From Telopea speciosissima (lineage: Eukaryota > Streptophyta > Magnoliopsida > Proteales > Proteaceae), in assembly GCF_018873765.1 (NCBI RefSeq), contig NW_025317351.1:124001-188000 (forward strand): a stretch of DNA of 64,000 bases. The letters are read 5' to 3'. The notes below the pieces were generated by a model. The model did not search any database. It saw only the letters and a list, made by a program, of their open reading frames with translations, and was not told where the DNA came from. A program made the translations under genes and the position numbers. Below, one piece after another: positions 11,560 through 22,270 of the stretch. Position 1 is the stretch's first letter; the number at the start of each line of letters is the position of its first letter.

Positions 11560-12640
11560 CCTGTTCACTTCCACACTTCTCCCCCGAAGAGGATCTTGAG
11601 AAGGGGCAAAGAAAGGAAGGGATTCAAGAAAGGTGACATCCTTTGAGATAAGACACCGAGCGAGAAGAAGGGGTGATAGCACTTGAGCCCTTGGTAGTAG
11701 AAGAGTACCCAAGGAAGAGACACTTGAGAGCTTTGGGATCAAGTTTAGTGCGGGCAGATTTGTTTACATGCACATAACAAACACAACCAAAGACCTTAGG
11801 GGAAGAGAAAGCTGAAACTTTGGGAGATAAAATGTCCAAGGGAGATTTGTAGTCAGAAGTTTGGTAGGCATGCGATTGATGAGGAAAGAAAGCACGTGAG
11901 AAGAGCAGCGGACCAAAAGGTTTTGGGGACATGCATACCAAACAAGAGACTACGGGTGACCTCAATAAATGGCGATTCTTCCTCTCAAGAACCCCATTTT
12001 GTTGGGAGTGTCAACACACGCTAGCCGATGGAGAATGCCATTATCGATAAAGAAGTTTTGGAGACCACTAAACATGTATTCCCCCTTTATCGGATCGAAC
12101 AACTTTGATTCGGTGTCAAACTAAGTAAGAATCATCGATAGAAGGTTTTAAACGCATCACAAACATCACTTTTATGTTTCATCAAAATAGTCAAAAGACG
12201 AGAGAAATCATCAATAAAGGACACAAAATAACGATAACCAAATAAAGAGGTAGTAGGAGAAGGTCCCCAAACATCAGTGTGCACAAGATGAAAAGGAGCA
12301 ACAGTTCTATTACCATGATATGGATAAGAGGAACGACAATGTTTGGCAAACATGCATGGTTCACATTGAAAAACATGAAAAGAAACAACAGAAGAAAATA
12401 AGTGAGGCAATTGTTTCCTCATTACAACAAAAGATGGATGGCCAAGACGCCTATGCCATAACATAACAGACTCCACAGAACTACTCTCAGTATGACCACA
12501 CACATAAGACTGAGCTGTGGGCAGGAAGGGTCAAAAAAATAAAGGCCTTGCTCTTCACGTCTACTACCAATAATCCTCTTCGTCACCAAATCCTGAAAAA
12601 GACAGTGAGAAGGGAAAAATGTGACGGAGCAATTCAAAGA
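11560..12640 (-). pseudogene. Copia integrase remnant
   Basis: The gag-pre-integrase zinc part (LWHRRLGHPSF ... CEPCMFAKH) and the catalytic core start (HTDVWGPSP, YFVSFIDDFSR) lie in one frame at 12132-12503. The later core and C-terminal part (FGCVCYVHV ... KCLFLGYSS) follow at 11624-11965 in another frame. Frameshifts separate them, so no full integrase can be made. Confidence 0.88.
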
Positions 12641-12945
12641 TTTTGTCGAAGTGACTCACAGATAAGAGATTAAGCTGTAAGGTTAGGAACATGAAAAGCG
12701 AAGAAAGAGAAATAGACGAGGTTACGGGAATACTACCCTTACGAGAGATGGAGGATAGGGAGCCATCAGCTATTCTAACCTTATCCTTACCAGGAGCAAA
12801 TGGTATAGGAATCATAATTATGGGGACGTACCGGTCTTATGGTCGTGCACTGCAGTCGATGACCCAAGACGGGCTGCGAGAGGCTGAAGTAGAGACACCG
12901 TAAGGCCGAGGATGATGAGGAGCTCAAGAAGGTGTAGAAGATGTG

Positions 12946-13884
12946 CTAAGCGTGACATGACCCGTCGAACCACTTTGTCTCCATAAAGGTGGGGTCATCC
13001 GGTATAGTATCCGCCTCGGTCATCTGAGAATGAGCTCGGGCTCCCCCTCTACGGCCACCACGACTACGTGTGCTAGGAGGACGACCGTGAAGAGACCAAC
13101 ACCGATCCTGGTGTGTCCAGTTCTCCCAATAATGGTCACATTTAAAACGGTCCCTACCAACACTATTGGCACCCATTGTCTCTCTTGTGTTAGCTACCTC
13201 TCGGCCAGGCCCGGGCCACGACCACCTCCCAGGTGTGGCGGAAGAACTGGAGTTGAGGGCTGACCTCTCAAGAGAAGATACGGCTGGCTCCATTGCAACA
13301 CGTCTAGTCTCCTCGCTCTGAAGTAACTACTGACCTCACTAAGAGATGGGAAGGGAGACCGGCCTAAGATCTCAAGTCCGATAGGCTCATAGTGGGATTC
13401 GACCACCAAGTAAGGTAAAGACACGCTCTTTTTCAAGAGTCCGATAGACCTTAGCCTCATCCTCTGGGTCCTTCAGTGAAGATCTCTATAATGATCATAT
13501 TCCTCCAAGAGGCCAAGAAAGGCATTATAGTACTGAAATGGTCCTATCACCTTGTCGCATGGAGTTGATCTTTTGGTGAAGTGCTGGTAGACCTTGGCAG
13601 TCACCCACCCGATCATAAGTTTGTGAAAGCCGTCCCGAGATGGCCTTGGCAGTCTCCTTTCTTATAAACCTCCATTCCAATCTCGAAGGGTCATAGAGAA
13701 AATCAGCCTTATCGATCGTTTGTGAGGTGTGGCTTCCCATTGTTCTAAGTAGTGAGGTAGGCTCAAGAGCGGTAATGGTACCGGTAATATAGCCAAGTTT
13801 CCGTTTGCTTTTAGTAAAGCCTGGAGTGTGACCAATCCAATAGTTAGTGCCATCAAGTTTCACAAAGGAAATCGTGGTAGGCAC
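12946..13884 (-). pseudogene. Copia gag remnant
   Basis: The gag start reads FVKLDGTNYW, a usual opening of plant copia gag. A degenerate zinc knuckle follows in another frame near 13100-13180 (KCDHYWENWTHQDRCWSLH; the second cysteine of the CX2C pair is lost). At least two frameshifts separate the blocks. The protease region toward 12800 has no clear DSG motif. Confidence 0.75.
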
Positions 13885-14800
13885 ATTCTCATAGACAACG
13901 GGAGGAGCTGTGGGGAGAGGCGCGAGGTAGCCGAACCAAGTTCGGATGTAGGTGTATCAACCATAGTGTATGGGAAATAGCACTTGACCATCAAACAGAT
14001 AACAGCCGCGGAGTGGCGCTCAACCCACGAAATTATCCCAACACACAAACAGAGATTCCAAGAAGAAAAAGCTTCACTCCCACACTCCCAATAAGAAAAG
14101 CGGCTTAAACAAGCTCCGATACTCACATACTGATATTCATAATCACTTCTCAGCAGACAAGAAGCCCAACATACCCTAAATGCGAAGCAACAAGGACAAT
14201 ACAAGATTATCGGGCTTACAGGCGAAAATCGTCACCACTGAAAGCGAGGTGGACTCAAAAGATGCTCTCATCCATTAAAGAGGACCACAAGCACAATAAA
14301 TAGGACCCCTGTACGATCCTAATGGGCTGGTCCAACGATCGAACCCATGCTGAAATGAAGCGAGCCATTGATTCAACCTTGGGCAAGCGGAAATCTAAGC
14401 GAGAACGTCCAACGGCCGAGTTATGCTTGAACAATACCTTCATTCATCAAGGAGGCACACTTGGAGCATAGAAGGGACCCTGATGCGATTCTATTGAGCT
14501 ATTCCAAGCTCCAAAAAGATATCGAAAGAAGGACGAGATGGTCTGCAACCTTAAGCTGGCGGAACCCTAGGTGCTGATTGGTTTACTTGAAAATAACTTC
14601 AAAGGAGCTCCACACTATCTCAAGGACCATCTTCAATCACCAAATAGGTTGTAGAAAACCTATGTCATATTACTTCAAAGACAAAGGATTTACATATGAC
14701 CTCTTCTTTGAAATCCTAGAACTCAAAGGATTTCAAAGAGAGGGAAAAAATGAGGAAAAGAGTGGTGATACGACTCTCAAACCTTTTGGCTTTGATACCA

Positions 14801-15087
14801 AGTTGGTTTCTAGGTTGGGAATATAGGTAAGTGAAGGAGAAGAAGATGAAGAAGAAGAAGAGAACAAGAGAATGGAGGAATAATATTTCGGTTGTAACTT
14901 GTGTGTGTGAGAGATATCTCTCCACATGCTATATTGATTCATTAGTAGAAGTAAAGGAATTACATATACCTCCCTAAGGAGGTAAACAGTAAAAAAGGGA
15001 AAAAGATAGAAATTACAAAACAGGGCAACTAGTTAACAGGCTAGTTCCCAAACTACCCTTAGAACATAACTACTAGTAACTCTAACA
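14801..15087 (-). repeat. Copia 5' LTR
   Basis: Same sequence as 9352-9636 with a few substitutions and single-base indels (for example CACATGC against CACAGC). The primer-binding site follows immediately. Confidence 0.93.
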
Positions 15088-15092
15088 ATTTT
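15088..15092. repeat. 5-bp target-site duplication, right
   Basis: ATTTT, the partner of 9347-9351. Confidence 0.9.
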
Positions 15093-16295
15093 GCCATAAA
15101 ATAAAACAGAAAAACGCAACTGCAGGTACCTCTGAAGATATGCTTAAATCGCCACTCGTAATTGCAGTCAATTCCTGGGTTGGGGTTGACTGGTTCATAT
15201 CCTTCAAGAAAGAAAACCACTAAAGGAGGTGAAGTACAAAGAAACAACAAAATAGAATGAGAAATACCAATGGAGGAAGGCATTCGTTAACATGTTTCCG
15301 ATGAACAGAGAAGCCGCCATGAGTACTTGTATCAGATGCAGTTAAAATATTGCAGAAAGAGTGAACGGTAGGTCGCGGCATTTCAGGAGTGCCTGGATCA
15401 GGACTCCTGTGCTCACTTTGCTGTACAAATTATTTCAGAAAACCTTAATTTAAATTTTCTCCACTTGCAACTTCACAATTGAACGGGTTGAAATTTGAAA
15501 AGTAAGTCTTACATCTGCTTCAGATTGTAAGGTAATTTGCGCATAAACCTCATTTGTTTCTTGTTCAGCTTGGAAATAGTAGAAATCAACAAAAATACAA
15601 AACACCCAAAAAGAGAAAGAGAGGTGAATTTACAAAGAGGAATGCCAGCAACTCAAAGTGTATAACACGACAAAGGATGTTCAAAGGAAGCTTAAACATA
15701 GGAATTTTCTGATTCAATTCCTGGTTCGTCGATGCTTCTAGCTGTAAAATTTCAAATGGGAAAAAATATAGGTAAAAAAAATTCATGTCAGATAGGAAGA
15801 AAAAAAGAGTTTGATTCCAGAAACGAGAAACAGAAAAAAAAGAGCTCACATTTAAAAGAAATAGAGAATCACTCACTTGTTCCCACCATTATAATCTGTT
15901 CTTCTCCCTCAAAGTGGTCTTGGGATAACACCGGTTCCAATGTGAGTCAGCTCCGGGAAACATCAATTCCACACCTGATTCCGGTGACTTCTCCCTTAAA
16001 GGAACTGAGGATGCTTCAACTCAATGGATTGTGCCCTTCTTTTTCTCCTAACCGTGACTTCATCGATTTCAACCAGACTTCGACAAGAATTCTGGGTTGA
16101 AAATAGTGAGACTGACGGCTTAAAGAGATGGGTGGTTCTAATAGATAGAAGGACCTTCTATACTATGTAAACCCAACACTAGTTTATACAAGGGGATGGA
16201 GCGGGGGCAGTGGTCTAAGGGGAAGGAGCGGGTGGTTGCAGCAGGGTGGAAGCAGTGGCTGAGGTGGAGGAGGTGAAGGTGAAGGTGAGGCCAGG

Positions 16296-16412
16296 AGTGG
16301 GGTTGAGAGGGTAAAATTGGAAATATCTTCGGTTTGGAGTAGGACTAAGTTCACAAGGAATCTCATATGTTACTTTTGAAATTTGAGGTACCTCCCAAGT
16401 ACTTTAATCAAT
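16296..16412 (-). repeat. Inverted-repeat arm right of ARF block (copy 2)
   Basis: Inverted partner of 8524-8690, nearly the same sequence as 1895-2012 and 21606-21722. Confidence 0.75.
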
Positions 16413-16925
16413 TAATAGTATCCATGGTAAAGCATGTTCAAGCATGTTGAAAAATATCTAATTCACATTGCCAATCATAAGACAGAAACCAATGTAAAAC
16501 GTTGAATCAGCCAAATTTGAGCCCTCCAGGTAAGCATAAGCTTGGATTTAAGCTAAATAAAGAAGCACTATCATTCCCAATCTTGCCCAATCATCCATCT
16601 CAAGATCATTATCTCTGCTATATTTAATTATGCACATGTTTTTTTTCATCTCTTAACATTGAGCTCCGAAAAGCAATGCTGGTCTTAAATCAATGAAAGT
16701 TCACCTTCAACTTGAACAGAATACAGCCATCAAATAATACTCCCAAAGTTCCTCCTTTGCACCTGCCCAGTTCAAATTCCAATTGAAAACACCATCTCCA
16801 TCTGAAATTTTTTTGCAGTGCAAGGCTGCAGGTTTGAGCTTTGACTGCTTGAATAAGGTGAAGTGTACCCGGTGGAGCTGGACCTTTAGGGTTGTGCTTG
16901 GGCCTGTTAAAAATTTAAAAAAAAT

Positions 16926-16964
16926 CCTCGGGACTGAAACCGAATTTGTAGGAGGTTGCACAAC
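16926..16964 (-). pseudogene. RAE1-like exon fragment, copy b' (unit B)
   Basis: Unit B equivalent of copy b, with the same 11-bp internal deletion, so that lesion predates the duplication. The sequence VVQPPTNSVS follows the acceptor. Confidence 0.6.
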
Positions 16965-17165
16965 CTGTATCAAGCAAAAAATCAGAAAACAATCTAAACC
17001 AGTAAGCAAAGCATAGAAAAACTAGTGGTAGTAGATTACGATCTTCACTTCAAAATAGCACAAATTAGAATGAGCATTGTGAGGGAATGACTAAAAACTA
17101 AACAAGAGAAAAGAAGAAGGAAGAAATTCAACTGTGGCGCTGATCAAAAAACCTGGTTGTCCCAC

Positions 17166-17995
17166 CTACCAAGGGGGGGAACAAAACTGCAAAACCAATT
17201 GGAAGTGGTGCCAATACCTGCAAATCCCAAGCAAAAGTTCTGAATTAGAACGTTTTCCAAGTGGGTTAACAAGAGAATTGAGAATGATTTCTATATCACT
17301 TCTAATAATACTCTGTTTTCCAAATAAAACAGGTGAACTTACAGGGACATGGGAGTCTTTGGCACTTCTGATGAGATCAGTAGCAGAGAAAACAGTGTAG
17401 ACAAAGACGAACGTACCAATAATTTCAGCTGCCAAACCCACACCTTTGCTGTAGCCATCGGCAATCTCGTTCGTCCCACCACCATACTGCACATAGTAAG
17501 ACTTTTGGAAGGCCATTACTAGCCCTACTTCACACATTGCACCCAAGCATTGTGCCACCATGTACATCACAGCATGGATTTGTGACACTTTACGGGCTAT
17601 GAAAAGCCCAAACGTTACTGCTGGGTTAATATGCCCTCTTGTACACACACACACACACACAATTCTTTATAATCAAATTGTAAATAACAAAAAACAGAAA
17701 AAGAAGCAAAAAAAATGGATTACTAACCAGAGATACCGGCGGTGCAGTAAACGAGGATGAAGATCATGAAACAAAACTAGAGGCGGATTGTTCTTGGCAG
17801 CGGCAATGGTGGTATAGGCGCTTCCCATGTGGGGAGGGGCATTTACGTAATAAAGAGGCATCGTGAGAACAAAAGGCTCCGCAGAGGTGGATTGCTCTTG
17901 GCAGTTCTAGAGTTGGCTTCTGCAACTGTAAAGCATAGATGAGTTCAACGACGGCAGAGAAAACGGATTCTGACGAATATGGAACCAGTCCTTAA
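17166..17995 (-). pseudogene. Chimeric MetRS-PIP fragment, unit B (frameshifted)
   Basis: Duplicate of the unit A chimera. The MetRS part ([20 protein letters not shown], about 17808-17875) is intact. A one-base change just after it throws the PIP exon 1 end out of frame (LFHDLHPRLLHR instead of [10 protein letters not shown]). The PIP exon 2 part (17345-17640, [20 protein letters not shown] through [20 protein letters not shown]) is open. Its acceptor region differs from unit A (TACAAGAGGGCATATT), and I find no in-frame join. It is therefore decayed, while its PIP half is closer to real PIP at several sites (for example DSHVPV). Confidence 0.75.
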
Positions 17996-18168
17996 TATGC
18001 TTGCTTCTAGAGCTCAATGAAGATAAAGGAGAGAAAAGAGGAAGAAGGAAATGCATACAGATTAGATTACGATCTTCACTTCAAAATAGCACAAATTAGA
18101 ATAGACTAAAAAATAAGGATGATAAGAGAGAGAGAGAAGAAATTCAATTGAGGCGGCGATCAAAAAAC

Positions 18169-18255
18169 CCGGTTGTCCCAAAAAGTAGCAATGAGGTAAT
18201 TACCCTCGGGACTGAAACTAAGGTTCGTAACCGAATTTGTAGGAGGTTGAACAAC
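18169..18255 (-). pseudogene. RAE1-like exon, copy c' (unit B)
   Basis: Full 29-codon exon, open throughout: VVQPPTNSVTNLSFSPEGNY then LIATFWDNR, ending on a GT donor. It keeps the WDN motif of RAE1 better than the other copies. Confidence 0.72.
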
Positions 18256-18769
18256 CTGCATCAAGCAAAACATCAGAAAATAACCTAAACGAGTAAGCAA
18301 AGCATCAAAAATTTATCCCATATGGGTTCTCTAGAGAGAGAGAGAGGTGCACCTTGGCGAATAAGAATCAAGTTATCCAGCATTTTTGGATGGCAAACAT
18401 TTTCTTCTTCAATCAACCAAAATTTCCCCTCACCTGTTCAAAGAATTTGGACAGTGGACTATGCTGGTAGCGTAACTCAACATGGAAAGCACCTAGATGA
18501 GGTCTCTGTGAGGAGAGGGAGAGGGGGAGAGAGCATTTCTGACTTAGGAAGGAATGAAATGGGCATGTGTATGACTGACTGGAGTGACTGCCTCAACTCC
18601 TGAATTCCTAAGAAATAGTAAAGTTTCACACATAAAAGGAAATGCGAAAAGAATAAATTACGATCTTCACTTCAAATTAGCACAAATTAGCATGAGCACT
18701 GCGAGGGAATGACTAAAAATAAAGAAGAGAAAAGAGGACGAAATTCAGTTGTGGCGGCGATCAACAAAC

Positions 18770-18856
18770 CTGCTTGTCCAAAGAAGTAGCGACGAGGTAA
18801 ATTCCATCGGGACTGAAACTAAGGCTCGTAACCGAATGTGTAGGAGGTTCAACAAC
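18770..18856 (-). pseudogene. RAE1-like exon, copy d' (unit B)
   Basis: Open 29-codon exon, VVEPPTHSVTSLSFSPDGIY then LVATSLDKQ, with a GTTTGT donor. The acceptor has changed from ACAG to ACGG, so it could not be spliced in at its normal edge. The tryptophan is leucine, as in copy d. Confidence 0.72.
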
Positions 18857-19515
18857 CCGTATCAAGAAAAACATTAGAAAACAACCAAAACGTGTAAGCA
18901 AAGCATCGAAATACTGGTGGCAGTAGATAAGCTTCAAGATCAATATTCAAGAAAGCGAAAAAGTTAGACAAAAATGGAGCGATCCTCTGCAAATGCAATA
19001 TTAGACATTGTTGTTCAAATGAAAACCTCAGATTATACTTCTCAAATATAAAACGAAGCAATAATTGTTGAGAAGCATGATTTGAAACCACCGTATCAGT
19101 ACAGAAAAAACGGGCACAATAGTCAAAAAACAAACCTCCTTTTTTTTTTTTTTTACTATTTTACCTACTCAACAGCAGTGCACAAATACTGGAGCACCTT
19201 ATTTTTATTCTTGAGAAGCATGATGTTGAAACTACCGTGTCTGCCTCTGCGGCACTCCGCAGGTGCTGCTAATGAACAATAGCCACAAGTCAATAGAAAG
19301 AAATGTTTCTGTAAGAAAAAGTTTGACAGGAATGTACTATGTCACCTGAGTACATGAAACTTTCTCTCTTTTTTTACAATTCTGATTTTTCCTTTTTTTA
19401 GCTGCCCCTTTCCCCCACTGTGCTCCTTGCTTCTTCCCGGCCATATGCAACATTTAGCTGCTGTTGCAACTGGAAGTGGTGTATACAAATCATCCATAAA
19501 AGTAAGGGTAAATTA

Positions 19516-19690
19516 CATGTAAGGTGCCCAATATTTGATTAAAGTACCTATGAGGTACCTCAAGTTTTAAAAGGGATGTTTGGGGTTCTTTGTGAGCTTA
19601 GTCCTACACTCCTACCCAAATTGAATATTTTCCCAAATTTTCCCTTTTAACCTTTCACCCACTCCCATCTCTACCCTCTACACTCCCACC
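19516..19690 (+). repeat. Inverted-repeat arm left of ARF block (copy 3)
   Basis: Near-identical to 8524-8690 and inverted relative to 21606-21722. The pair encloses a 2.2-kb ARF-bearing segment with no transposase. Confidence 0.75.
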
Positions 19691-19759
19691 CCTCTGTTAC
19701 GAATCGATCTCACTGTCTCTCTTCCTTTCCCTCTCTCACTCTGCAACTTGGAACAGTGG

Positions 19760-21230
19760 TTCATATCAGGACTGCAACCAACACACTAACCCCTCTCTTC
19801 TCCATGACATGGTGAGAGTAAAGGAAGGCCATAGAGATCTTTGAATGGGGATATAGTAACAACAAAACAGTAAGCAGAACATCCCTCTAACGTTTATTTG
19901 ACAGAAAAACCAGAGGTGCATGCTTTGGTTTGATATCACAGACGATGGCATGGTAGTTTGTTGACGACCAAGACTCCTAACTCCAACACGTACATAATTC
20001 TTCATTCTCCCCCCCTACATAATCAGTCAGTAAAAATACGAAGTATAACTACTCAAAATCCTGAAAATCGGAAAGCTGAGAGAAGATGTGATCATATTAA
20101 AGCCCTCTGCTCAAATACCTCAGGAAAACAAAAGCATCCCCTGAAACCAATCTCTTAGAAGTGACAAACGTACTCCATCCCATTGCAAGGAAATGCCTGC
20201 GGGATTGACCTGGTACATTCAATTTGAAAGAGGTAGGACTCCTCAGTCATTTACATGTCCGCATACCACCATATTTAATACTATTTCGAATGGAAAGTTT
20301 AGCTTTGATTTGCTTGACAATGTATCTGAAATAACTTGGACATCAATAACTACAACCAACAAACTGTAATTTTGCCATAAAAGAAAACAGAAAAACGCAA
20401 CTGCAGGTACCTCTGAAGATCTGCTTACATCGCCACTTATAACCATGAAGATCCTTTGCAGTCGATTTCTGGATTGGAGTTGGCTGGTTCATATCCTTCA
20501 AGAAAGAAAACCACTAAAGGAAGTGAAGTACATAGAAACAACAAAATAGAATGAGAAATACCAATGGAGGAAGGTATTCATTAGCATGTTTCCGAAGAAC
20601 AGAGAAGCCGCCATGAGTACTTGTATCAGTTGCACTTAAAATCTTGCAGAAAGAGTGAACGGTAAGTCGCGGAGGTTCAGGAGTGCTTGGATCAGGACTC
20701 CTAGGCTCACTTTGCTGTACAAATTGTATCAGAAAACTTTAAATTAAATTTTCTCCACTTGCAACTTCACAATTGAACGGGTTGAAATTTGAAAAGTAAG
20801 TCTTACATCTGCTTCAGGTTGTAAGGTAATTTGCGCATAAGTCATTTGTTTCTTGTTCAGCCTGGAAATAGTAGAAATCAACAAAAATACAAAACATCCA
20901 AAGAGAGAAAGAGAGGCGAGTTTACAAAGAGGAATGCCAGCAACTCAATGAGTATAACACGACAAAGGATCTTTAAAGGAAGATTAAACATAGGAATTTT
21001 CTGATTCAATTCTTTGTTCGTCGATGCTTCTAGCTGTAAAATTTCAAACGGGAAAAAATATAGGGGAAAAAAATTCATGTCAGATAGGAAGAAAGATCGA
21101 GGAAGAAAAAAGGAGTTTGATTCCAGAAACGAGAAACAGAAAAAAAAGAGCTCACATTTAAAAGAAATAGAGAATCACTCACTTGTTCCCACCATTACAA
21201 TCTGTTTTCCTCCCTCAAAGTGGCCTTGGG
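19760..21230 (-). pseudogene. ARF DNA-binding-domain exon block, copy 3
   Basis: Third ARF exon block, uninterrupted. Recognisable parts in gene order: NQKIPMFNLP near 20950-21040 (acceptor ACAG kept), YAQITLQPEAD near 20805-20860, the [11 protein letters not shown]-like exon near 20570-20720, AKDLHGYKWRCKQIFRG near 20405-20480, [14 protein letters not shown] near 20110-20215 and the SSVISNQSMHL part near 19915-20000. Three family-conserved residues in the [13 protein letters not shown] motif are changed (E to K, F to C, H to Q). The shared 4-bp frameshift lies near 19985-19995. It lacks the ARF first exon, the middle region and the PB1 end, so it cannot encode a working factor. Confidence 0.85.
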
Positions 21231-21605
21231 ATAACACCGGTTTCGATGTGAGTCAGCTCCGAGAGACATCAATTCCACACCTGAATCCGGTGACTTCTCC
21301 CATAAAGGAACTGAGGATGCTTCAGCTCAATGGATTGTGCCCTTCGTTTTCTCCTAACTTTGACTTCATCGATTTCAACCAGACTTCGACATTAATTCTG
21401 GGTTGAAAATAGTGAGAAGCGACGGCTTAAAGAGATGGGTGGTTCTGATAGATAGAAGGACCTTCTATACTACGTAAACCCAACACTAGTTTATACAAGG
21501 GGGTGGGAGGGGCGGTGGTCTAAGGGGATGGAGCGGGTGGTTGCAGCAGGGTGGAAGCAGTGGCAGAGGTGGAGGAGGTGAAGGTGAAGGTGAGGCCAGG
21601 AGTGG

Positions 21606-21722
21606 GGTTGAGAGGGTAAAATTGGAAATATCTTCGGTTTGGAGTAGACTAAGTTCACAAGGATCCTCATATGTTACTTTTGAAATTTGAGGTACCTCCC
21701 AATCCCAAGTACTTTAATCAAA
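21606..21722 (-). repeat. Inverted-repeat arm right of ARF block (copy 3)
   Basis: Inverted partner of 19516-19690. A 6-bp duplication (AATCCC) is seen inside this copy. Confidence 0.75.
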
Positions 21723-22139
21723 TAATAGTATCCATGGTAAAGCATGTTGAAGCATAATAATAGTATCTAACACAGGAACAACAGTTTGCACCTAACCTGA
21801 ATAGAGAATTATCTAATTCACATTGCCAATCATAAGACAGAAAGGAAACTCCAATGTAAAACGTTGAACCAGCCAAATTTGAGCCTGCCAGGTAAGCTTA
21901 TGCTTGGATTTAAGCTAAGTAAAGAAGCACTATCATTCCCAATCTTGCCCAATCATCCATCTCAAGATCATTATCTCTACTACACTCAATTATGGACATG
22001 TTTTTTTCATCTCCTAACATTGAGCTCCGAAAAGCAGTGCTGGTCTTAAATCCATAAAAGTTCACCTTCAGCTTGAATGGAATACAGCCATCAAATAATA
22101 ATCCCAAAGTTCCTCCTCTGCACCTGCCCAGTTCAAATT

Positions 22140-22270
22140 CCAATTGAAAACACCATCACCCTTTTCTTGTAGCTGCTCCAACTTTGGCCATCCTTCATCA
22201 TTCCCAACTGGACTTGGCCATCCTTCATCATTCTGCTTGTAGCTGCTCCAACTTTGCCAGTCCATGAAGG
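22140..22270 (-). repeat. Short internal duplication at the edge of unit C
   Basis: Two near-copies each of cttgtagctgctccaacttt and ggccatccttcatcattc are interleaved here. The minus strand is open and tryptophan-rich (DEGWPSPVGNDEGWPKLEQL). This is the place where unit C departs from units A and B. No family is recognised. Confidence 0.6.

Larger units (their letters stand above)
9352..15087 (-). mobile_element. Ty1/copia LTR retrotransposon, full length, coding decayed
   Basis: A 5736-bp element on the minus strand. LTRs of 285 and 287 bp lie at 9352-9636 and 14801-15087. A perfect 5-bp target duplication ATTTT lies outside them (9347-9351 and 15088-15092). The primer site TGGTATCAAAGC (14789-14800) touches the 5' LTR and resembles the initiator-tRNA-Met site used by plant copia elements. 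The polypurine tract TTGAGGGGAG (9637-9646) abuts the 3' LTR. The domain order gag, protease region, integrase, RT, RNase H is that of copia. The corresponding sites in units A (about 660) and C (about 20370) are uninterrupted. Confidence 0.96.
8760..15930 (-). pseudogene. ARF DNA-binding-domain exon block, copy 2 (split by a retrotransposon)
   Basis: Same ARF exon block as copy 1, split by the copia element at 9352-15087. Exons for the SSQSMHL and SKRLV parts lie left of the insertion (8880-9200). Exons for the HGYEWRF-like, ASDTST, YAQIT and NQELNQKIP parts lie right of it (about 15110-15740). The insertion point falls in the intron between the SKRLV exon and the [10 protein letters not shown] exon. 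The 4-bp insertion that shifts frame in the first-listed exon (near 8986-8996) is shared with copies 1 and 3. The exon near 15130-15190 has also lost the bases coding for AKDLHG and is degraded. First and last ARF exons are absent. Confidence 0.82.
8704..19703. repeat. Tandem composite repeat, unit B
   Basis: Second direct copy, 11.0 kb long. It equals unit A minus about 3.3 kb and plus a 5.7-kb Ty1/copia insertion at 9352-15087. The internal junction lies near 16795-16800, where sequence matching about 2475 of unit A runs directly into sequence matching about 5785. The retained parts are the ARF exons, the inverted-repeat arms, a MetRS-PIP chimera (frameshifted here) and three RAE1-like exon copies. 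Confidence 0.85.
19704..22160. repeat. Tandem composite repeat, unit C (partial)
   Basis: Third direct copy, limited to the ARF exon block and what follows it up to about 22160. There it leaves the repeat, just after a stretch shared with unit A near 2470, and enters the downstream flank of the bHLH pseudogene. The inverted-repeat arm at about 21606-21722 is present. The MetRS-PIP and RAE1 parts are absent, so either the array ends here or this copy was broken. Confidence 0.8.

Noticed and set aside
16184-16366. Proline-rich open frame (SPSPPPPQP)
   Set aside because: It is the antisense of the GGTGGAGG-rich inverted-repeat arm flank, repeated at 1840 and 21540; it shows no sign of a gene.
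20900-21406. Plus-strand open frame of 130 codons repeated in all units
   Set aside because: Antisense to the ARF block and its flank; no domain, and stops differ between copies.
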